Part shown: piece after piece, positions 56,612-64,000 of the stretch
Position numbering within the stretch: the stretch's first letter is position 1
Layout: every line of letters begins with the position of its first letter
Assembly: GCA_900169235.1 (NCBI GenBank)
Contig: FWCC01000178.1
Location: forward strand, 186,001-250,000
Direction: 5' to 3'
Source: Zarea fungicola
Lineage: Eukaryota; Ascomycota; Sordariomycetes; Hypocreales; Cordycipitaceae
DNA length: 64,000 nt
Made by a program: the position numbers and the translations under genes
Notes under the pieces: generated by a model
Told to the model about the DNA's origin: nothing
What the model saw: only the letters and a program-made list of their open reading frames with translations
Database searches by the model: none

Positions 56612-58058
56612 AGGCTTGCCGTGGTAAGAAATGAAGTACAAAATTTGAAACGAAAGAGAGCTTTACAAGATTGTGATTGTGATGTCAAATGGCCATCACT
56701 TCTTACATCTGTTTGCCTTTGCGGATTGTATAATTTAGGCATGTTAGCTATGGCAAAAGAATGACCCATGGGCAATTACTTGAGCTTCCTTTTGGCCACG
56801 TACGTCCAACTGACATAGCCCCGGTGAACATTAGGCAAGTTTGACTTGACCAAATGATAGCTTTGCACAGCCTCGGTGTTTCAAGAGCGCAATGGTGATG
56901 AGTGAAACTGGTCGTCACAGCGGCCGGCGCGTATTGGGCGGCTACTCGCCACAGGCCGAATGATCCTTTACTTGCAAATTCAAGCCTTTATTTCACTGCA
57001 GTTTTAATCACATTCGTGCATTGGCTTGCTTGCGCAGCATCCTGCCGCTCGTGTCAGTATGTTGGGCAGTGCTTGCTAGTAGGGTTGCTATTTATGGATG
57101 TATGCGCGCGTGACTGATTGCTTGAATCGGGCCCCAGACAAGGGCATTGTTGCTCCGGGAATAGTCCGATTAATAGAGATTGAATTTAAAAAGAAATTAT
57201 AAGCGGTGGGCAAGTGTGGCTACATCCATCCTCTTACCCATAACGTAGATCTACGGAGTAGTTAAAACAAATCATGCAAGCCACGACCGTTTAATTTTTC
57301 ATGTGCCGAATCCTTCAAAGATTGACCAAACCAAAGACAAAGGCCCATTTTCCATACAGCCAACTAACGAATCAGGTGTGCCAGGCCAAGGAACACTAAA
57401 TCTGTCTGCTAATTTATCGGATTGCCGCGTAGGCCAGCGACGTCATTGCTGCTACGACATTCGAGACAAGTGAACCGCCAACCAACCTAACCTTGTGATC
57501 ATGGTCCCAGGGTCAAAAATGACCAGGGCATGGTAGAAAGTTGTGCTGAATTATAGGCATTTTTTATTCTCTCCTAATACCCAATCTCTGTGCTGTGCAT
57601 GGCCGTGCGTGATACCTGGGTGGCAGGCCGTGCCCTGACACAGCCCCGGCTGCTGACGTCGCTTCGCCAACTGCTTTCCACTTTCTCTTCAAGTCCAATG
57701 TCTCCTGCTTCTACACACAAGCCCGTTTTGATTCATATGAAGAGACGCTGCATTTATTGACTGCCGAACTCCTTTTGCATTTCCTACACTCGCTCTTCTC
57801 TACCAGTCGTTTCTGTCAAGCTCATCGCTCGTTAACCCAGCGCTGCCCCGCCTCTGCTGCGTTCTTGATCGCTCTCTTCGACGATACCGACAAAGCCTCC
57901 CAGAAGCAATCGTGCAAAGGTTATAGCTACGTGCTCTAGTATCAAGTGCTCTTTTATGCTTTGTAGCTTTTTATGCCGTGATTTTATACCCTCCTATCTT
58001 GAGCTTTCGCTCCGATACCGTATCGAATCGACCGCGCCTCTGAACTCACCAGGCCGTC
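56612..58058. other. 1.4-kb intergenic region
   Basis: No gene is supported. The last 350 bp (57700-58058) are pyrimidine-rich and look like a long 5' untranslated leader for the next gene. Confidence 0.4.
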
Positions 58059-59956
58059 ATGGCCACCCAACCCACCAAGGAGGCGCATTCGCTCTCCGAT
58101 CTCAATTTTCTAGCGTCAAACCCACCGCAGTACCCTGAGAAACCTCATGAGGAGAAGCAGGCACCTCTGGTGCTCTACATTGCCCGTGTTCCGGGAACAC
58201 GAGGTAAGTTTTGGCGATTCGAGAGCGGCGATTGCTAGCAAGCTATGGCGACTTGAGCACTAATTCTATTTAAACAGACGTCATCCTTTCGACTTCCAAA
58301 CCGTCCACAAAGAATGTCACGAACCAAGACGTCGCCAACTCGCTCTACTATATCCACCTCGAACTCCCTGGTGCCGACGTAGACACCTCCTCACCATTTC
58401 GAACCCTCGAGAGCCGCAGACCGAGCAATGGAGCCACCCCTTCCATGCCCATCCCCCGGAAACCCGTACCCAATTCCGCGAGTCCGATTACGCCAGAGGC
58501 TGCATCTAGTGACCAGATGAACCTGGTGCCACCACCCATCTTGGAGAACAGGCAGCGCTCTTCATCCGTGGCATCGCAGGATGGCCAACAGCCGGTACCG
58601 CCATCGCCGCTTGCGCACGAGTCTTATGCACCGGCATTGGATTCCACACAAGTCAACCATAAACTTCACAGGCCATCTCTAAGCGTTCAGCTACCGCCGG
58701 CGCGTAAACCTGTTGGGCCACGTGCCATGACACCGTCGTCCCTCGCAGTTCCTGGCAGCTCGCCGACGAGTCCAATCACCGGTGGCAGGTTACGCTCGCA
58801 GAGTGCAGCCAGTGCCACGAGGGGTTGGCGCGACACACAACACCATATGCCCTCCAGTAGCCGGTCGCCGTCTCCTAGGAAGAAGGGCGGTGCTTCGGTA
58901 CACGGAGAGCCTTTTACGCTGCGGCTGATTCGGCGCGATCCCACGACGGGCCTTCAGTGGAATGTGGGCAGGATCACGTCTCGACAGCTTGAGCATGTGG
59001 CGCACGAAGATGAGCAGGAGGCGGGCATGGTCAACGGCAGCAGTCCGCCGCCGCCCGACGGCGTGTCGACGAGTAGCCCGCCCATCAACATTCACATTGA
59101 AAACTCTGGCTACGCCAAGTATCGCAACATGCCCCGAAGACGAAGCCTGCAGCCTGCGGGTCCGGCTGCACATAGTACTGCTGATGACATTGCTCTATTG
59201 CAGGGTGGCGGCGTTTTTGCGCGGCAGCTTCAGATGGGCTATACCAAGAGCCTCATGTCCAACCTCAAAGACAAGTTTCAGCGTCTAGAGGAGCAGATGA
59301 GTAAGAAGAATGGCGGTCACGGTCGCAGTGGAAGTGATATCTCGCCGGAAGAAGCGGCCAAGGAGCAGGCAGCCATCTCTGCCGCCGCCGCTGCTGTAGG
59401 CCAACCAGGCCCGGGTATGAAACCCCGCGGGTACATATTCACCAGTCCCTGGGACGACAGGTGTGATTTCCGCACGGGCAACGGTGGTCGGAGCGTGCAT
59501 TGCTACCAGGCGGCGGCACCGAACGATGGCGGCGTCGGCGGCCAGTTTGCGCCGTATAACCAGCTTCTAGAGGAGCAGGGCATCAACCTGCCGCCGCGGC
59601 TGTCGGCCACGGGGCTGAGCGACTTGCGGTTTAATTTGCCCAGCACGGAGCTCCGCGTCAATAAGAGCCAGGACGATACGATTGGGGAGTCGAAGCTAAA
59701 GGGCCATTTTGCCAAGCTTCTGCGGACGACGGGTGCACATCACCAAGACAGCCACGCCGGCGAGGACGAGTATGATGATGCCCCAACTTCACCATTTGAG
59801 ATGAATCTTGGGGGTGAGCGGGCCGGAGGAGGCAATCGTGGCAATCGGGCCAAGTTGGGCAAGCTGATCATTTACCATGAGGGTTTTAAGATGCTTGATT
59901 TGCTCGTGTCGGCCAATGTTGGTGTTTGGTGGGGAGCTTGGGAGCGAAGCTTTTGA
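58059..59956 (+). CDS. Large disordered fungal conserved protein of unknown function
   Basis: Two exons (58059-58203, 58278-59956) give 607 residues. The N-terminus (KEAHSLSDLNFLASNPPQYP) and LVLYIARVPGTRDVILSTSK flank the intron. Residues of about 90-250 are Ser/Pro-rich and disordered. Ordered blocks then appear: FTLRLIRRDPTTGLQWNVG, a QLQMGYTKSLMSNLKDKFQ coiled segment, and MKPRGYIFTSPWDDRCDFRT with GNGGRSVHCY, ending with HEGFKMLDLLVSANVGVWWG. I have seen this block order in ascomycete proteins labelled oxidoreductase-like, but no cofactor motif is visible and the label is not informative. It may be a scaffold or signalling protein. No signal peptide or clear transmembrane segment. Confidence 0.75.
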
Positions 59957-61494
59957 GATGTCGTCGTTTGAGAAGGATTGATTCACAATCCATCAACGAT
60001 ACATTCTCTCTAATGACTGCATGGCGACTTATGAAAACTATCTTCTTTTGATTAATTTAGAGCGAGGCAATTTTTCTTTTATTGACAATTTTGGTGAAAC
60101 GGGCATTTACACATATTAGCGTATGACACTCAAATAAAACATTAGTATTCATGTTTTCTTTCCTCGATCTTTGATTGATGTGCTTGAATGATACACTACC
60201 AGCTGAACAACTTATTTCGGAAGCCTTGGGGCTCTAAAGAGTTTGATCGCCAACCCACCAGTTTGGGACGCCCTGTTATTAGCTCTCTAATCATGGAAGC
60301 CAACTTCTAGTGTTTAGCGTAATGTAATATTAATAAATTCCAACGTATATAATCTTTATTGCACGAGCCCATTTTGCGGCAGGACGACGTTCACCTGTGC
60401 CATGGTTGGTATATTTATAAAAACTACTCACTACACAGCGCAAACTAGCCAGAGATGCAGCAATTATAAGCAATACGAGAAACAGATTATATCACAACAC
60501 GGTACAAAATTAAAGAAATCCAGCAAATTTAATGGTCTAATACATAGTCTTGTGTAATGCACTAGACCTCCAAAGGTTTGCGAGATTTGTGTGACCAAGA
60601 GGTTGCAGATAGTGTTGTCCGTCTCAGGCTAACAACAGCGGCTTATTGACTTCAAGCCATCCCGTCAAGCTACGGACTACACTTTGTCGAAAAGGCTAAG
60701 CTGCCAGCTCTTTTAACTTTTTCTCCACTTTTGGGAGGTTGTATGTCAAGGTACTCCGGGTATAAATCATGCCGTGCTTATTTAACGGAAGAATAACGGC
60801 GTAGCGCATATAACCACCATCCTTGACTTGACACCCAACCTTCTTCAAGCCACCAATAGTAGGCATTCTTGTCACAGTGCAAAAAGTTTGTACCACACTT
60901 CATGCCGTAGTAATGGGCCGTACAGGCTAGTAATGCTCTGTTAAGCAGCCTTATTACGCGCCATGCACCTTGTAAGCCCTACTGCGCGACTATTGTCTTG
61001 GCAACTTGCCAGGGAAGCGTCAGCCGTTCAACATTATTTTCGGTGCTAATTCTGCTATTTGAAAGGGGACAGCCCTACTGCGCGTTGCCCCGCTGTTCGC
61101 TGGACCGTACCTAAAGCTCACTTCTCAAGCTTGGCATCACCGCTAGTAGCACATCGCCAAATGCATGGTCTTGTTCGCCGGCAGACAAGGCTCGGGGCTA
61201 AGACGGCCGCTTCATTCTCGCGATGCATGCCTTCTCCCTACGCGATTGAACTTAATACAGCCAATACGGCCAATGCAACGCTGTAAACAGCTTGATTGAA
61301 CTCAAACCCAAAGTCTACAACCTATTATCCAGTATGGATAAATAGAGTACACTTCCTTATGGATATTCGCCATCGTTCCATCTATACATCCATTTACTAT
61401 CCACCACCGTTTTGAATACATTATACACCTCCTCTGATACCTACCTTGTTAAGCGTTGTTACAACTGCATGGTTGGTAAGAAAAAGTCGTCATC
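59957..61494. other. 1.5-kb intergenic region
   Basis: No gene is supported. A minus-strand frame at 60696-60896 (ending LPKVEKKLKELAA) has somewhat protein-like composition, but no start context, signal peptide or family. The right end holds the promoter of the small secreted protein. Confidence 0.4.
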
Positions 61495-61806
61495 ATGAAG
61501 TTCCAGCTCCTCTCAGCATCGTCCATTATACTTTGTCAAGCGATCGGCGTGGCCATGGCCAACGTACGGGGCTATGCGTCGACGGACTGCTCCGGACCTA
61601 TTGTATGGCAAGAGGGGCAGACATGCAACGGCTGTGTGTCCATTCCGTACAATCCACGGATGAGGAGTTATTCTATTGTCGATGCCGTGGGCATGATGGT
61701 GACATCTCGTCCACATTGCAACGGCGGTAATATGGGTTACTGGACACCCTACCATTGCTTGAACGATCCTTCTGCCATCGCAGCCTCTATAAGGGTGGAT
61801 TGCTGA
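61495..61806 (+). CDS. Small cysteine-rich secreted protein (effector candidate)
   Basis: One exon encodes 103 residues. A signal peptide (MKFQLLSASSIILCQAIGVA) leads to a mature chain of about 81 residues with six cysteines: STDCSG, QTCNGCVS, RPHCNGG, PYHCLND and a C-terminal VDC. An even number of cysteines suggests three disulfides. The start sits in a normal fungal context (CATCATGAAG). There is no enzymatic motif. The pattern, with an opening DCSG and a final Cys at the very end, is seen in many fungal small secreted proteins. It could act at the surface or on a host or competitor; nothing in sequence shows a target. Confidence 0.7.
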   Translation: MKFQLLSASSIILCQAIGVAMANVRGYASTDCSGPIVWQEGQTCNGCVSIPYNPRMRSYSIVDAVGMMVTSRPHCNGGNMGYWTPYHCLNDPSAIAASIRVDC

Positions 61807-64000
61807 ACAAATACTTTGGCGTGGTTGTCCTACAAATACACTTTGGTGCTATGTACCGGCGGCACTGTGCATGTTTGGGCTCGGGGGCGGGCAACCCGGT
61901 GACATTTACGTTTTATATTGGCATCGTTGGCGGTGTTTCGGGTCAGGAACAAATTATTGACAGGAAATTCGGTCAGGAGTGGATGTGTAGCCAGGTGAGG
62001 ATTTCGTTTGAGGTAGATGGCACGTAAAAGGCGATCTTAATTGTGGAGTAAAGAGCAGTGCCGGTGTGTTGATTGCCCTGGTTAGATGCCCAGTGCAGTT
62101 CATCCGTCCCTATTTATCCATTTCATTAATAGTCTCTTCATTGCTTCGAAGATCGCTAAAGTTGGCTCAATATTATTAGGATACTAAAACCGGCGATTAT
62201 TAGAGGCCATTTATAGTAAACAGGCATATAATTATAAGCCATCGCCAACACTAATACAACAATAGAACATCTTGGATCTAATAAAAGGTTTTATATAGCT
62301 CTACAAAATTATAGGGAGAATGTAGCTCACCCGTAGCGGGCCAGTCGTTTTAACACCTTTGGGCGGTTTTTTTCCTCCAAAATTTATAACTTTTTTAAAA
62401 TAGACTTGGAATCTGGATTACGGGTGCAAAGTTCAACCCAGGTCAAGTGCGTCGGTGGACAACGGCCAACACAGTATTGGACGAGCACACCCTAGCTTTG
62501 AGTAGATTTAATAACGCAAATAGGTCCCAAGTCACGGGTTAAAGCTGAGCAGCTCTTGGATTTATTACATAAAGTGTTGCGATCACATGGTTGCTAAACG
62601 TGTCTGCAAAAATCCCAAGGCAATCTGTACGGGCAAGTTACTGTTGGCATTGACGGTGTTCAACAGCTAGCTTCGGCAGAGGCGGAAAAGGTTACCAGCG
62701 GTCTGGAGCGGCCGGCGTAAATTAAGATACGCAAGGAGGCGCACAGTATGGGGGCTGAGAGGTCCGAGTGAGCGGGACATGTGGAACTTGTCCCCCATTT
62801 CAGATTTGGGCCTACGAGATCGTCATTCGGTGATAAACCTCATCTCGAGTCTTAGTGTCATCAAGTGGCAAAAGCAAGTGCCGAGCGGGGGGAAAATAGC
62901 AAATGATATTTATGATCGACAGGGGAGATGAATGGAAGTGTGTTTAATTTATCGGGCTGTCAAGGATACCCCAAGATGGTCTCTGCAGCTTCCTCTACAT
63001 TAGTTACTTGTAACTTAGTCTCAGGCTGTTGCTTCATACACTAAGAAGTGTATTAATTTACTCAAATGTAAAAGCAGTATATGATAGTTGAGTTTTCTTT
63101 TCATTTGGCCCCCTGGTCTAATTTCAGGGAGGTTATTTCTGATTACTTGTAATGACTGCTGGTGGAGGAACATTTGCTTTTGGTTGCGGTTAGCAGGGTG
63201 AGAGAACGCCACCAACAGTGAGTGCATCATTACCTATTAAGGCAAAAGCAACGAATCGAAGGCTCTTGTCGCTTACCAAGTACCTGGGGCGGCGTCATCC
63301 TAACAAGGGAGCATAGGGCGAATATGGCTCCACTTGATGGGTATGGGTAGATACACATAATACTTCTCCAGGAAATAATAGCAGAGCGCCAAACTTCTTG
63401 TTCCAATGCTGGGTTGCAGTCTGGTGGCGCTGTCGCGTAATAGCTCAAGGTCCATCTGATCGAGACGTTTTAATTGCAAAAGTTCCCCTAAAGCATCTAT
63501 GTTGACCACTCCAGTCTGCCAGTATCGGATGCTTGAGTTTTCGACTAACCTTCCGCGGCTCTCTTTCCCAACTTGGCGCTATGCCTCAACATCCACTCCA
63601 AACCGAGCTGCTGGTTCCCACCCTGGCGACCCATTCACTTTGCGCTTTGGCTTATTTTGGTTCCCGGACAGTTCCCTCCAGGCTTTCTAGGATGAGTAAA
63701 GCTTTGAAAGGTAATGGCGTCATCATGTCAGTACTCAGTAATCTGCCTTGTTGATGCCAAGACGGCCCCCCACGGCTCTAGCTTTACACGTTTTGCTAGT
63801 TAACGGTGCTGACAGCGCATCGCATCAGCGGACTGGTCAAAGAACTAGAGGTTGTAGAGCCTTATTATTGCAAGTTTGCAAGCGTTCAAGACGTTAGACC
63901 ACGAGAAAAGCTGCCGCTGTATAAAGGATGTGTTGAGGAGCCGCAACTTGGAACTCCATCTAATTAAACAACATTGTTTTTCTTTCAGCTGCCCACTAGC
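61807..64000. other. 2.2-kb terminal region without a supportable gene
   Basis: AT-rich, with T-runs near 62368 and many stops in all frames. Short open frames at 63021-63754 on both strands are not recognisable. A gene may begin beyond the right edge. Confidence 0.4.

Noticed and set aside
60696..60896. Small minus-strand open frame
   Set aside because: Protein-like end, but no signal peptide, family or promoter context; too short to call.

Overview
The window is nuclear DNA of a filamentous ascomycete. Genes carry short introns of about 50-120 bp with GT-AG or occasionally GC-AG borders and CTAAC-like branch points. There is an intron-less tRNA-Asp, fungal-only families (Zn2Cys6 regulator, Goodbye/NACHT STAND protein, fungal SLATT protein, ARN/SIT siderophore transporter) and several secreted hydrolases. 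The gene repertoire fits a Sordariomycete, probably Hypocreales, but that placement is inference. All gene models were spliced by eye; nothing was checked against transcripts or databases.

Left end (1-3.7 kb): the N-terminus of a GH35 beta-galactosidase, cut by the window edge, faces away from a secreted GH27 alpha-galactosidase, so two galactosidases share one 1.8-kb intergenic region.

3.9-17 kb is an aromatic-acid catabolic cluster. It holds a 2,3-dihydroxybenzoate/salicylate decarboxylase-like amidohydrolase, a divergently transcribed Zn2Cys6 activator, a salicylate hydroxylase-like FAD monooxygenase, an intradiol (catechol) dioxygenase, a family III (CaiB/BaiF) CoA-transferase and a 4-coumarate-CoA-ligase-like enzyme ending in a peroxisomal AKL signal. 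The first three enzymes converge on catechol and open its ring. The last two suggest that a CoA-activated aromatic or side-chain acid feeds into it. A tRNA-Asp(GTC) follows.

18-32 kb: a 1494-residue NLR-like STAND protein (Goodbye-like, NACHT, TPR, C-terminal zinc domain), a DJ-1/PfpI protein, a secreted CAL-A-type lipase, a siderophore transporter with an upstream SRE-type GATA element, and a divergent casein-kinase-1-like kinase.

32-44 kb: a fungal conserved protein of unknown function whose 3' end looks disrupted, a GrpB-family protein, an epoxide hydrolase, a Ctp1-like citrate carrier, a small UQCC2/Cbp6-like assembly factor, a Bsd2/Ndfip-like PPxY membrane protein and a fungal SLATT protein.

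44-48.5 kb is gene-poor and holds a decayed copy of a fungal hypothetical gene. The right part (48.5-64 kb) has a pepsin-like protease, a protein-L-isoaspartate methyltransferase, a GPI-anchored proline-rich wall protein, a single-pass PPxY membrane protein, an NmrA/isoflavone-reductase-like protein, a large disordered conserved protein and a small cysteine-rich secreted protein. The last 2 kb show no gene I can support.
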